The notes under the pieces were generated by a model. It was not told the origin of the DNA. It did not search any database and saw nothing but the letters and a program-made list of their open reading frames with translations. Shown here one piece after another: positions 22,708 to 36,541 of a stretch of DNA of 64,000 bases; positions within the stretch are counted from its first letter, which is position 1; every line of letters begins with the position of its first letter. Location of the stretch: assembly GCA_944548615.1 (NCBI GenBank), contig CALYMY010000044.1, positions 1-64,000 on the forward strand, given 5' to 3'. The stretch is from Micropterix aruncella (taxonomy: Eukaryota; Arthropoda; Insecta; Lepidoptera; Micropterigidae). A program made the position numbers and the translations under genes.

Positions 22708-24570
22708 CGAAAAATGTGATTTTTTCATAACAATTTCTATGTTCAAAATGAAAGTTTATATAAAAAAATTCAAAATGTCAAAATTTCGAAAATGCCATTT
22801 CGTAGAGATTTCAAAGGCCTTCGTTCTGTCCGAACACCGTAACGCGTTAGGTTTACTCTATCTCGATTTATTTCGAAAAATGTGATTTTTTCATAATAAT
22901 TTCCAAGTTCAAAATGAAAGTTTATATAAAAATTTTCAAAATATCAAAATTTCAAAAATGCCATTTTGTAGAGCTTAAGCGGGGTGTCGATCTCGCCAAA
23001 GACCGCAACGCGGTAGGTTTACTCTATCTCGATTTATTTCGAAAAATGTGATTTTTTCATAACAATTTCTATGTTCAAAATGAAAGTTTATATAAAATTT
23101 TTCAAAATGTCAAAATTTCGAAAATGCCATTTTGTAGAGATTACCAAGGTCGTCGTTCTGTCCGAACGCCGTAACGCTATAGGTTTACTCTATCACGATC
23201 TTTTTCGAAAAATGTGATTTTTTCATAACAATTTCTATGTTTAAAATGAAATTTTATATAAAATTTTTCAAAATGTCAAAATTTCGAAAATGCCATTTTG
23301 TAGAGATTACCAAGGCCGTCGTTCTGTCCGAACGCCGTAACGCTATAGGTTTACTCTATCACGATCTTTTTCGAAAAATGTGATTTTTTCATAATAATTT
23401 CTATGTTTAAAATGAAATTTTATATAAAATTTTTCAAAATGTCAAAATTTCAAAAATGCCATTTTGTAGAGCTTAAGCGGGGTGTCGATCTAGCCAAAGA
23501 CCGCAACGCGGTAGGTTTACTCTATCACGGTCTTTTTCGAAAAATGTCATTTATTCATAACAATTTCTATGTTCAAAATGAAAGTTTATATAAAAAATTT
23601 CAAAATGTCAAAATTTCGAAAATGCCATTTCGTAGAGATTACCAAGGCCGTGGTTCTGTCCGAACGCCGTAACGCTATAGGTTTACTCTATCACGATCTT
23701 TTTCGAAAAATGTGATTTTTTCATTATAATTTCTATGTTTAAAATGAAATTTTATATAAAATTTTTCAAAATGTCAAAATTTCAAAAATGCCATTTTGTA
23801 GAGCTTAAGCGGGGTGTCGATCTCGCCAAAGACCGCAACGCGGTAGGTTTACTCTATCTCGATTTATTTCGAAAAATGTGATTTTTTCATAACAATTTCT
23901 ATGTTCAAAATGAAAGTTTATATAAAAAATTTCAAAATGTCAAAATTTCGAAAATGCCATTTTGTAGAGATTACCAAGGCCGTCGTTCTGTCCGAACGCC
24001 GTAACCCTATAGGTTTACTCTATCACGATCTTTTTCGAAAAATGTGATTTTTTCATAACAATTTCTATGTTTAAAATGAAATTTTATATAAAATTTTTCA
24101 AAATGTCAAAATTTCGAAAATGCCATTTTGTAGAGATTACCAAGGCCGTCGTTCTGTCCGAACGCCGTAACCCTATAGGTTTACTCTATCACGATCTTTT
24201 TCGAAAAATATGATTTTTTCATAATAATTTCTATGTTTAAAATGAAATTTTATATAAAATTTTTCAAAAAGTCAAAATTTCAAAAATGCCATTTTGTAGA
24301 GCTTAAGCGGGGTGTCGATCTCGCCAAAGACCGCAACGCGGTAGGTTTACTCTATCTCGTTCTTTTGTGAAAAATGTGATTTTTTCATAACAATTTCTAT
24401 GTTCAAAATGAAAGTTTATATAAAAAATTTCAAAATGTCAAAATTTCGAAAATGCCATTTCGTAGAGATTTCAAAGGCCTTCGTTATGCCCAAACACCGT
24501 AACGCGTTTTATTTACTCTATCACGGTCTTTTTCGAAAAATGACATTTATTCATAACAATTTCTATGTTC
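22708..24570. repeat. 166-bp satellite array, copy 6, 11 units
   Basis: Standard u1-u11 plus 37 bp; no private variant noticed. Confidence 0.97.
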
Positions 24571-26013
24571 AGGAGTTCCCTCGTCGGGAGCCAACCCTGG
24601 GTGCAGCAGCCATGTCATGGTGGAACTTAGTAATTGCCATCATAATGGAATGCCTATACCAAATTTCACGTCTCTACGGTTGACCGTTGAGGAGTTCCCT
24701 CGTCGGGAGCCAACCCTGGGTGCAGCAGCCATGTCATGGTGGAACTTAGTAATTGCCATCATAATGGAATGCCTATACCAAATTTCACGTCTCTACGGTT
24801 GACCGTTGAGGAGTTCCCTCGTCGGGAGCCAACCCTGGGTGCAGCAGCGATGTCATGGTGGAACTTAGAAATTGCCGTCATAATGGAATGCCTATACCAA
24901 ATTTCACGTCTCTACGGTTGACCGTTGAGGAGTTCCCTCGTCGGGAGCCAACCCTGGGTGCAGCAGCCATGTCATGGTGGAACTTAGTAATTGCCATCAT
25001 AATGGAATGCCTATACCAAATTTCACGTCTCTACGGTTGACCGTTGAGGAGTTCCCTCGTCGGGAGCCAACCCTGGGTGCAGCAGCCATGTCATGGTGGA
25101 ACTTAGTAATTGCCATCATAATGGAATGCCTATACCAAATTTCACGTCTCTACGGTTGACCGTTGAGGAGTTCCCTCGTCGGGAGCCAACCCTGGGTGCA
25201 GCAGCCATGTCATGGTGGAACTTAGTAATTGCCATCATAATGGAATGCCTATACCAAATTTCACGTCTCTACGGTTGACCGTTGAGGAGTTCCCTCGTCG
25301 GGAGCCAACCCTGGGTGCAGCAGCCATGTCATGGTGGAACTTAGTAATTGCCATCATAATGGAATGCCTATACCAAATTTCACGTCTCTACGGTTGACCG
25401 TTGAGGAGTTCCCTCGTCGGGAGCCAACCCTGGGTGCAGCAGCGATGTCATGGTGGAACTTAGAAATTGCCGTCATAATGGAATGCCTATACCAAATTTC
25501 ACGTCTCTACGGTTGACCGTTGAGGAGTTCCCTCGTCGGGAGCCAACCCTGGGTGCAGCAGCCATGTCATGGTGGAACTTAGTAATTGCCATCATAATGG
25601 AATGCCTATACCAAATTTCACGTCTCTACGGTTGACCGTTGAGGAGTTCCCTCGTCGGGAGCCAACCCTGGGTGCAGCAGCCATGTCATGGTGGAACTTA
25701 GTAATTGCCATCATAATGGAATGCCTATACCAAATTTCACGTCTCTACGGTTGACCGTTGAGGAGTTCCCTCGTCGGGAGCCAACCCTGGGTGCAGCAGC
25801 CATGTCATGGTGGAACTTAGTAATTGCCATCATAATGGAATGCCTATACCAAATTTCACGTCTCTACGGTTGACCGTTGAGAAGTTCCCTCGTCGGGAGC
25901 CAACCCTGGGTGCAGCAGCCATGTCATGGTGGAACTTAGTAATTGCCATCATAATGGAATGCCTATACCAAATTTCACGTCTCTACGGTTGACCGTTGAG
26001 GAGTTCCCTCGTC
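24571..26013. repeat. 119-bp satellite array, copy 6, 12 units
   Basis: Standard; b-type starts at 24855 and 25450. Confidence 0.97.
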
Positions 26014-26172
26014 CTTGTCACGTACCTCTTTCCGTAGGTTGTTTACTCCTTTTAATTCGTTTAACGCCTCGCGGGCAATATCTCTGGCTCTTTCCGGTAT
26101 TTCTTCGAAATTCCGAAACGGCACTTCTATTTCTGTGGTCTCCATATTGTCTCTTCTCGTTGATCAAAGGCA
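26014..26172 (-). pseudogene. Captured exon fragment, copy 7
   Basis: Matches the reference; ATG at 26145. Confidence 0.62.
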
Positions 26173-26737
26173 CTGAAAATGAAAATGAAAAAGCACAGAT
26201 TAAATAGTATTGAAAAGTAATTAAAGAAGAAGAAGAAGACGAGATAAAAAGCAGAAGCAATGAAATGAAAAGCGTTCTAAAACCCTATCTTTTGACACCT
26301 CGCTTGTGTGTATATGATAAAATAAAGAATATAATATTTAATTTATTAAACGAAGCCGCGGGAAAAATACTAAAACTCCCTTGGCTCGGATCGCTACTAT
26401 TGAAAACAAACATCGTAAAATCGATAAATAAACTTTCGCAAGTATGACGAGGGCTGAAGTTACCATAGAAACAGAAATCGTTAAATCGATAAATATTCTA
26501 TTGCGAGTCGGGCCACCGCCTGAGCTCGTTACTATGGAAACAAAACCGTTAAATCGATAAATCAATATACCTATACAGATATTAAATCGTCTATAATTCC
26601 GTTAATATTACTCAGATTTGAAAATTAAAAGAAGCGTTAGATGCGCAAAGCAAAACTCTATTAGATAATAATAAACAGGGAGGACTATTGATGCCTTTTA
26701 GCGCAATAGCCCTCAAACGTCGGAAGCCAATTTATTT
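26014..26737. repeat. HOR spacer, copy 7
   Basis: 724 bp, reference type. Motif triplet at 26393-26562. Confidence 0.95.
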
Positions 26738-28600
26738 CGAAAAATGTGATTTTTTCATAACAATTTCTATGTTCAAAATGAAAGTTTATATAAAAAAATT
26801 CAAAATGTCAAAATTTCGAAAATGCCATTTCGTAGAGATTTCAAAGGCCTTCGTTCTGTCCGAACACCGTAACGCGTTAGGTTTACTCTATCTCGATTTA
26901 TTTCGAAAAATGTGATTTTTTCATAATAATTTCCAAGTTCAAAATGAAAGTTTATATAAAAATTTTCAAAATATCAAAATTTCAAAAATGCCATTTTGTA
27001 GAGCTTAAGCGGGGTGTCGATCTCGCCAAAGACCGCAACGCGGTAGGTTTACTCTATCTCGATTTATTTCGAAAAATGTGATTTTTTCATAACAATTTCT
27101 ATGTTCAAAATGAAAGTTTATATAAAATTTTTCAAAATGTCAAAATTTCGAAAATGCCATTTTGTAGAGATTACCAAGGTCGTCGTTCTGTCCGAACGCC
27201 GTAACGCTATAGGTTTACTCTATCACGATCTTTTTCGAAAAATGTGATTTTTTCATAACAATTTCTATGTTTAAAATGAAATTTTATATAAAATTTTTCA
27301 AAATGTCAAAATTTCGAAAATGCCATTTTGTAGAGATTACCAAGGCCGTCGTTCTGTCCGAACGCCGTAACGCTATAGGTTTACTCTATCACGATCTTTT
27401 TCGAAAAATGTGATTTTTTCATAATAATTTCTATGTTTAAAATGAAATTTTATATAAAATTTTTCAAAATGTCAAAATTTCAAAAATGCCATTTTGTAGA
27501 GCTTAAGCGGGGTGTCGATCTAGCCAAAGACCGCAACGCGGTAGGTTTACTCTATCACGGTCTTTTTCGAAAAATGTCATTTATTCATAACAATTTCTAT
27601 GTTCAAAATGAAAGTTTATATAAAAAATTTCAAAATGTCAAAATTTCGAAAATGCCATTTCGTAGAGATTACCAAGGCCGTGGTTCTGTCCGAACGCCGT
27701 AACGCTATAGGTTTACTCTATCACGATCTTTTTCGAAAAATGTGATTTTTTCATTATAATTTCTATGTTTAAAATGAAATTTTATATAAAATTTTTCAAA
27801 ATGTCAAAATTTCAAAAATGCCATTTTGTAGAGCTTAAGCGGGGTGTCGATCTCGCCAAAGACCGCAACGCGGTAGGTTTACTCTATCTCGATTTATTTC
27901 GAAAAATGTGATTTTTTCATAACAATTTCTATGTTCAAAATGAAAGTTTATATAAAAAATTTCAAAATGTCAAAATTTCGAAAATGCCATTTTGTAGAGA
28001 TTACCAAGGCCGTCGTTCTGTCCGAACGCCGTAACCCTATAGGTTTACTCTATCACGATCTTTTTCGAAAAATGTGATTTTTTCATAACAATTTCTATGT
28101 TTAAAATGAAATTTTATATAAAATTTTTCAAAATGTCAAAATTTCGAAAATGCCATTTTGTAGAGATTACCAAGGCCGTCGTTCTGTCCGAACGCCGTAA
28201 CCCTATAGGTTTACTCTATCACGATCTTTTTCGAAAAATATGATTTTTTCATAATAATTTCTATGTTTAAAATGAAATTTTATATAAAATTTTTCAAAAA
28301 GTCAAAATTTCAAAAATGCCATTTTGTAGAGCTTAAGCGGGGTGTCGATCTCGCCAAAGACCGCAACGCGGTAGGTTTACTCTATCTCGTTCTTTTGTGA
28401 AAAATGTGATTTTTTCATAACAATTTCTATGTTCAAAATGAAAGTTTATATAAAAAATTTCAAAATGTCAAAATTTCGAAAATGCCATTTCGTAGAGATT
28501 TCAAAGGCCTTCGTTATGCCCAAACACCGTAACGCGTTTTATTTACTCTATCACGGTCTTTTTCGAAAAATGACATTTATTCATAACAATTTCTATGTTC
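26738..28600. repeat. 166-bp satellite array, copy 7, 11 units
   Basis: Standard u1-u11 plus 37 bp; no private variant noticed. Confidence 0.97.
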
Positions 28601-29924
28601 AGGAGTTCCCTCGTCGGGAGCCAACCCTGGGTGCAGCAGCCATGTCATGGTGGAACTTAGTAATTGCCATCATAATGGAATGCCTATACCAAATTTCACG
28701 TCTCTACGGTTGACCGTTGAGGAGTTCCCTCGTCGGGAGCCAACCCTGGGTGCAGCAGCCATGTCATGGTGGAACTTAGTAATTGCCATCATAATGGAAT
28801 GCCTATACCAAATTTCACGTCTCTACGGTTGACCGTTGAGGAGTTCCCTCGTCGGGAGCCAACCCTGGGTGCAGCAGCGATGTCATGGTGGAACTTAGAA
28901 ATTGCCGTCATAATGGAATGCCTATACCAAATTTCACGTCTCTACGGTTGACCGTTGAGGAGTTCCCTCGTCGGGAGCCAACCCTGGGTGCAGCAGCCAT
29001 GTCATGGTGGAACTTAGTAATTGCCATCATAATGGAATGCCTATACCAAATTTCACGTCTCTACGGTTGACCGTTGAGGAGTTCCCTCGTCGGGAGCCAA
29101 CCCTGGGTGCAGCAGCCATGTCATGGTGGAAGTTAGTAATTGCCATCATAATGGAATGCCTATACCAAATTTCACGTCTCTACGGTTGACCGTTGAGGAG
29201 TTCCCTCGTCGGGAGCCAACCCTGGGTGCAGCAGCCATGTCATGGTGGAACTTAGTAATTGCCATCATAATGGAATGCCTATACCAAATTTCACGTCTCT
29301 ACGGTTGACCGTTGAGGAGTTCCCTCGTCGGGAGCCAACCCTGGGTGCAGCAGCCATGTCATGGTGGAACTTAGTAATTGCCATCATAATGGAATGCCTA
29401 TACCAAATTTCACGTCTCTACGGTTGACCGTTGAGGAGTTCCCTCGTCGGGAGCCAACCCTGGGTGCAGCAGCGATGTCATGGTGGAACTTAGAAATTGC
29501 CGTCATAATGGAATGCCTATACCAAATTTCACGTCTCTACGGTTGACCGTTGAGGAGTTCCCTCGTCGGGAGCCAACCCTGGGTGCAGCAGCCATGTCAT
29601 GGTGGAACTTAGTAATTGCCATCATAATGGAATGCCTATACCAAATTTCACGTCTCTACGGTTGACCGTTGAGGAGTTCCCTCGTCGGGAGCCAACCCTG
29701 GGTGCAGCAGCCATGTCATGGTGGAACTTAGTAATTGCCATCATAATGGAATGCCTATACCAAATTTCACGTCTCTACGGTTGACCGTTGAGAAGTTCCC
29801 TCGTCGGGAGCCAACCCTGGGTGCAGCAGCCATGTCATGGTGGAACTTAGTAATTGCCATCATAATGGAATGCCTATACCAAATTTCACGTCTCTACGGT
29901 TGACCGTTGAGGAGTTCCCTCGTC
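28601..29924. repeat. 119-bp satellite array, copy 7, 11 units
   Basis: One unit short. Both b-type monomers are in place (28885 and 29480), but only two a-type units, not three, lie between the second b and the terminal unit. A private C-to-G at 29132 lies in unit 5. Confidence 0.97.
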
Positions 29925-30083
29925 CTTGTCACGTACCTCTTTCCGTAGGTTGTTTACTCCTTTTAATTCGTTTAACGCCTCGCGGGCAATATCTCTGGCT
30001 CTTTCCGGTATTTCTTCGAAATTCCGAAACGGCACTTCTATTTCTGTGGTCTCCATATTGTCTCTTCTCGTTGATCAAAGGCA
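29925..30083 (-). pseudogene. Captured exon fragment, copy 8
   Basis: Matches the reference; ATG at 30056. Confidence 0.62.
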
Positions 30084-30648
30084 CTGAAAATGAAAATGAA
30101 AAAGCACAGATTAAATAGTATTGAAAAGTAATTAAAGAAGAAGAAGAAGACGAGATAAAAAGCAGAAGCAATGAAATGAAAAGCGTTCTAAAACCCTATC
30201 TTTTGACACCTCGCTTGTGTGTATATGATAAAATAAAGAATATAATATTTAATTTATTAAACGAAGCCGCGGGTAAAATACTAAAACTCCCTTGGCTCGG
30301 ATCGCTACTATTGAAAACAAACATCGTAAAATCGATAAATAAACTTTCGCAAGTATGACGAGGGCTGAAGTTACCATAGAAACAGAAATCGTTAAATCGA
30401 TAAATATTCTATTGCGAGTCGGGCCACCGCCTGAGCTCGTTACTATGGAAACAAAACCGTTAAATCGATAAATCAATATACCTATACAGATATTAAATCG
30501 TCTATAATTCCGTTAATATTACTCAGATTTGAAAATTAAAAGAAGCGTTAGATGCGCAAAGCAAAACTCTATTAGATAATAATAAACAGGGAGGACTATT
30601 GATGCCTTTTAGCGCAATAGCCCTCAAACGTCGGAAGCCAATTTATTT
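29925..30648. repeat. HOR spacer, copy 8
   Basis: 724 bp. An A-to-T change at 30274 is shared only with copy 13 (50424). Motif triplet at 30304-30473. Confidence 0.95.
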
Positions 30649-32511
30649 CGAAAAATGTGATTTTTTCATAACAATTTCTATGTTCAAAATGAAAGTTTAT
30701 ATAAAAAAATTCAAAATGTCAAAATTTCGAAAATGCCATTTCGTAGAGATTTCAAAGGCCTTCGTTCTGTCCGAACACCGTAACGCGTTAGGTTTACTCT
30801 ATCTCGATTTATTTCGAAAAATGTGATTTTTTCATAATAATTTCCAAGTTCAAAATGAAAGTTTATATAAAAATTTTCAAAATATCAAAATTTCAAAAAT
30901 GCCATTTTGTAGAGCTTAAGCGGGGTGTCGATCTCGCCAAAGACCGCAACGCGGTAGGTTTACTCTATCTCGATTTATTTCGAAAAATGTGATTTTTTCA
31001 TAACAATTTCTATGTTCAAAATGAAAGTTTATATAAAATTTTTCAAAATGTCAAAATTTCGAAAATGCCATTTTGTAGAGATTACCAAGGTCGTCGTTCT
31101 GTCCGAACGCCGTAACGCTATAGGTTTACTCTATCACGATCTTTTTCGAAAAATGTGATTTTTTCATAACAATTTCTATGTTTAAAATGAAATTTTATAT
31201 AAAATTTTTCAAAATGTCAAAATTTCGAAAATGCCATTTTGTAGAGATTACCAAGGCCGTCGTTCTGTCCGAACGCCGTAACGCTATAGGTTTACTCTAT
31301 CACGATCTTTTTCGAAAAATGTGATTTTTTCATAATAATTTCTATGTTTAAAATGAAATTTTATATAAAATTTTTCAAAATGTCAAAATTTCAAAAATGC
31401 CATTTTGTAGAGCTTAAGCGGGGTGTCGATCTAGCCAAAGACCGCAACGCGGTAGGTTTACTCTATCACGGTCTTTTTCGAAAAATGTCATTTATTCATA
31501 ACAATTTCTATGTTCAAAATGAAAGTTTATATAAAAAATTTCAAAATGTCAAAATTTCGAAAATGCCATTTCGTAGAGATTACCAAGGCCGTGGTTCTGT
31601 CCGAACGCCGTAACGCTATAGGTTTACTCTATCACGATCTTTTTCGAAAAATGTGATTTTTTCATTATAATTTCTATGTTTAAAATGAAATTTTATATAA
31701 AATTTTTCAAAATGTCAAAATTTCAAAAATGCCATTTTGTAGAGCTTAAGCGGGGTGTCGATCTCGCCAAAGACCGCAACGCGGTAGGTTTACTCTATCT
31801 CGATTTATTTCGAAAAATGTGATTTTTTCATAACAATTTCTATGTTCAAAATGAAAGTTTATATAAAAAATTTCAAAATGTCAAAATTTCGAAAATGCCA
31901 TTTTGTAGAGATTACCAAGGCCGTCGTTCTGTCCGAACGCCGTAACCCTATAGGTTTACTCTATCACGATCTTTTTCGAAAAATGTGATTTTTTCATAAC
32001 AATTTCTATGTTTAAAATGAAATTTTATATAAAATTTTTCAAAATGTCAAAATTTCGAAAATGCCATTTTGTAGAGATTACCAAGGCCGTCGTTCTGTCC
32101 GAACGCCGTAACCCTATAGGTTTACTCTATCACGATCTTTTTCGAAAAATATGATTTTTTCATAATAATTTCTATGTTTAAAATGAAATTTTATATAAAA
32201 TTTTTCAAAAAGTCAAAATTTCAAAAATGCCATTTTGTAGAGCTTAAGCGGGGTGTCGATCTAGCCAAAGACCGCAACGCGGTAGGTTTACTCTATCTCG
32301 TTCTTTTGTGAAAAATGTGATTTTTTCATAACAATTTCTATGTTCAAAATGAAAGTTTATATAAAAAATTTCAAAATGTCAAAATTTCGAAAATGCCATT
32401 TCGTAGAGATTTCAAAGGCCTTCGTTATGCCCAAACACCGTAACGCGTTTTATTTACTCTATCACGGTCTTTTTCGAAAAATGACATTTATTCATAACAA
32501 TTTCTATGTTC
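30649..32511. repeat. 166-bp satellite array, copy 8, 11 units
   Basis: Standard, except u10 reads CTAGCC instead of CTCGCC at 32263, the base otherwise diagnostic of u5. This could be a point mutation or a short gene-conversion tract from u5. Confidence 0.97.
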
Positions 32512-33954
32512 AGGAGTTCCCTCGTCGGGAGCCAACCCTGGGTGCAGCAGCCATGTCATGGTGGAACTTAGTAATTGCCATCATAATGGAATGCCTATAC
32601 CAAATTTCACGTCTCTACGGTTGACCGTTGAGGAGTTCCCTCGTCGGGAGCCAACCCTGGGTGCAGCAGCCATGTCATGGTGGAACTTAGTAATTGCCAT
32701 CATAATGGAATGCCTATACCAAATTTCACGTCTCTACGGTTGACCGTTGAGGAGTTCCCTCGTCGGGAGCCAACCCTGGGTGCAGCAGCGATGTCATGGT
32801 GGAACTTAGAAATTGCCGTCATAATGGAATGCCTATACCAAATTTCACGTCTCTACGGTTGACCGTTGAGGAGTTCCCTCGTCGGGAGCCAACCCTGGGT
32901 GCAGCAGCCATGTCATGGTGGAACTTAGTAATTGCCATCATAATGGAATGCCTATACCAAATTTCACGTCTCTACGGTTGACCGTTGAGGAGTTCCCTCG
33001 TCGGGAGCCAACCCTGGGTGCAGCAGCCATGTCATGGTGGAACTTAGTAATTGCCATCATAATGGAATGCCTATACCAAATTTCACGTCTCTACGGTTGA
33101 CCGTTGAGGAGTTCCCTCGTCGGGAGCCAACCCTGGGTGCAGCAGCCATGTCATGGTGGAACTTAGTAATTGCCATCATAATGGAATGCCTATACCAAAT
33201 TTCACGTCTCTACGGTTGACCGTTGAGGAGTTCCCTCGTCGGGAGCCAACCCTGGGTGCAGCAGCCATGTCATGGTGGAACTTAGTAATTGCCATCATAA
33301 TGGAATGCCTATACCAAATTTCACGTCTCTACGGTTGACCGTTGAGGAGTTCCCTCGTCGGGAGCCAACCCTGGGTGCAGCAGCGATGTCATGGTGGAAC
33401 TTAGAAATTGCCGTCATAATGGAATGCCTATACCAAATTTCACGTCTCTACGGTTGACCGTTGAGGAGTTCCCTCGTCGGGAGCCAACCCTGGGTGCAGC
33501 AGCCATGTCATGGTGGAACTTAGTAATTGCCATCATAATGGAATGCCTATACCAAATTTCACGTCTCTACGGTTGACCGTTGAGGAGTTCCCTCGTCGGG
33601 AGCCAACCCTGGGTGCAGCAGCCATGTCATGGTGGAACTTAGTAATTGCCATCATAATGGAATGCCTATACCAAATTTCACGTCTCTACGGTTGACCGTT
33701 GAGGAGTTCCCTCGTCGGGAGCCAACCCTGGGTGCAGCAGCCATGTCATGGTGGAACTTAGTAATTGCCATCATAATGGAATGCCTATACCAAATTTCAC
33801 GTCTCTACGGTTGACCGTTGAGAAGTTCCCTCGTCGGGAGCCAACCCTGGGTGCAGCAGCCATGTCATGGTGGAACTTAGTAATTGCCATCATAATGGAA
33901 TGCCTATACCAAATTTCACGTCTCTACGGTTGACCGTTGAGGAGTTCCCTCGTC
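32512..33954. repeat. 119-bp satellite array, copy 8, 12 units
   Basis: Standard; b-type starts at 32796 and 33391. Confidence 0.97.
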
Positions 33955-34113
33955 CTTGTCACGTACCTCTTTCCGTAGGTTGTTTACTCCTTTTAATTCG
34001 TTTAACGCCTCGCGGGCAATATCTCTGGCTCTTTCCGGTATTTCTTCGAAATTCCGAAACGGCACTTCTATTTCTGTGGTCTCCATATTGTCTCTTCTCG
34101 TTGATCAAAGGCA
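33955..34113 (-). pseudogene. Captured exon fragment, copy 9
   Basis: Matches the reference; ATG at 34086. Confidence 0.62.
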
Positions 34114-34678
34114 CTGAAAATGAAAATGAAAAAGCACAGATTAAATAGTATTGAAAAGTAATTAAAGAAGAAGAAGAAGACGAGATAAAAAGCAGAAGCA
34201 ATGAAATGAAAAGCGTTCTAAAACCCTATCTTTTGACACCTCGCTTGTGTGTATATGATAAAATAAAGAATATAATATTTAATTTATTAAACGAAGCCGC
34301 GGGAAAAATACTAAAACTCCCTTGGCTCGGATCGCTACTATTGAAAACAAACATCGTAAAATCGATAAATAAACTTTCGCAAGTATGACGAGGGCTGAAG
34401 TTACCATAGAAACAGAAATCGTTAAATCGATAAATATTCTATTGCGAGTCGGGCCACCGCCTGAGCTCGTTACTATGGAAACAAAACCGTTAAATCGATA
34501 AATCAATATACCTATACAGATATTAAATCGTCTATAATTCCGTTAATATTACTCAGATTTGAAAATTAAAAGAAGCGTTAGATGCGCAAAGCAAAACTCT
34601 ATTAGATAATAATAAACAGGGAGGACTATTGATGCCTTTTAGCGCAATAGCCCTCAAACGTCGGAAGCCAATTTATTT
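33955..34678. repeat. HOR spacer, copy 9
   Basis: 724 bp, reference type. Motif triplet at 34334-34503. Confidence 0.95.
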
Positions 34679-36541
34679 CGAAAAATGTGATTTTTTCATA
34701 ACAATTTCTATGTTCAAAATGAAAGTTTATATAAAAAAATTCAAAATGTCAAAATTTCGAAAATGCCATTTCGTAGAGATTTCAAAGGCCTTCGTTCTGT
34801 CCGAACACCGTAACGCGTTAGGTTTACTCTATCTCGATTTATTTCGAAAAATGTGATTTTTTCATAATAATTTCCAAGTTCAAAATGAAAGTTTATATAA
34901 AAATTTTCAAAATATCAAAATTTCAAAAATGCCATTTTGTAGAGCTTAAGCGGGGTGTCGATCTCGCCAAAGACCGCAACGCGGTAGGTTTACTCTATCT
35001 CGATTTATTTCGAAAAATGTGATTTTTTCATAACAATTTCTATGTTCAAAATGAAAGTTTATATAAAATTTTTCAAAATGTCAAAATTTCGAAAATGCCA
35101 TTTTGTAGAGATTACCAAGGTCGTCGTTCTGTCCGAACGCCGTAACGCTATAGGTTTACTCTATCACGATCTTTTTCGAAAAATGTGATTTTTTCATAAC
35201 AATTTCTATGTTTAAAATGAAATTTTATATAAAATTTTTCAAAATGTCAAAATTTCGAAAATGCCATTTTGTAGAGATTACCAAGGCCGTCGTTCTGTCC
35301 GAACGCCGTAACGCTATAGGTTTACTCTATCACGATCTTTTTCGAAAAATGTGATTTTTTCATAATAATTTCTATGTTTAAAATGAAATTTTATATAAAA
35401 TTTTTCAAAATGTCAAAATTTCAAAAATGCCATTTTGTAGAGCTTAAGCGGGGTGTCGATCTAGCCAAAGACCGCAACGCGGTAGGTTTACTCTATCACG
35501 GTCTTTTTCGAAAAATGTCATTTATTCATAACAATTTCTATGTTCAAAATGAAAGTTTATATAAAAAATTTCAAAATGTCAAAATTTCGAAAATGCCATT
35601 TCGTAGAGATTACCAAGGCCGTGGTTCTGTCCGAACGCCGTAACGCTATAGGTTTACTCTATCACGATCTTTTTCGAAAAATGTGATTTTTTCATTATAA
35701 TTTCTATGTTTAAAATGAAATTTTATATAAAATTTTTCAAAATGTCAAAATTTCAAAAATGCCATTTTGTAGAGCTTAAGCGGGGTGTCGATCTCGCCAA
35801 AGACCGCAACGCGGTAGGTTTACTCTATCTCGATTTATTTCGAAAAATGTGATTTTTTCATAACAATTTCTATGTTCAAAATGAAAGTTTATATAAAAAA
35901 TTTCAAAATGTCAAAATTTCGAAAATGCCATTTTGTAGAGATTACCAAGGCCGTCGTTCTGTCCGAACGCCGTAACCCTATAGGTTTACTCTATCACGAT
36001 CTTTTTCGAAAAATGTGATTTTTTCATAACAATTTCTATGTTTAAAATGAAATTTTATATAAAATTTTTCAAAATGTCAAAATTTCGAAAATGCCATTTT
36101 GTAGAGATTACCAAGGCCGTCGTTCTGTCCGAACGCCGTAACCCTATAGGTTTACTCTATCACGATCTTTTTCGAAAAATATGATTTTTTCATAATAATT
36201 TCTATGTTTAAAATGAAATTTTATATAAAATTTTTCAAAAAGTCAAAATTTCAAAAATGCCATTTTGTAGAGCTTAAGCGGGGTGTCGATCTCGCCAAAG
36301 ACCGCAACGCGGTAGGTTTACTCTATCTCGTTCTTTTGTGAAAAATGTGATTTTTTCATAACAATTTCTATGTTCAAAATGAAAGTTTATATAAAAAATT
36401 TCAAAATGTCAAAATTTCGAAAATGCCATTTCGTAGAGATTTCAAAGGCCTTCGTTATGCCCAAACACCGTAACGCGTTTTATTTACTCTATCACGGTCT
36501 TTTTCGAAAAATGACATTTATTCATAACAATTTCTATGTTC
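34679..36541. repeat. 166-bp satellite array, copy 9, 11 units
   Basis: Standard u1-u11 plus 37 bp; no private variant noticed. Confidence 0.97.
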
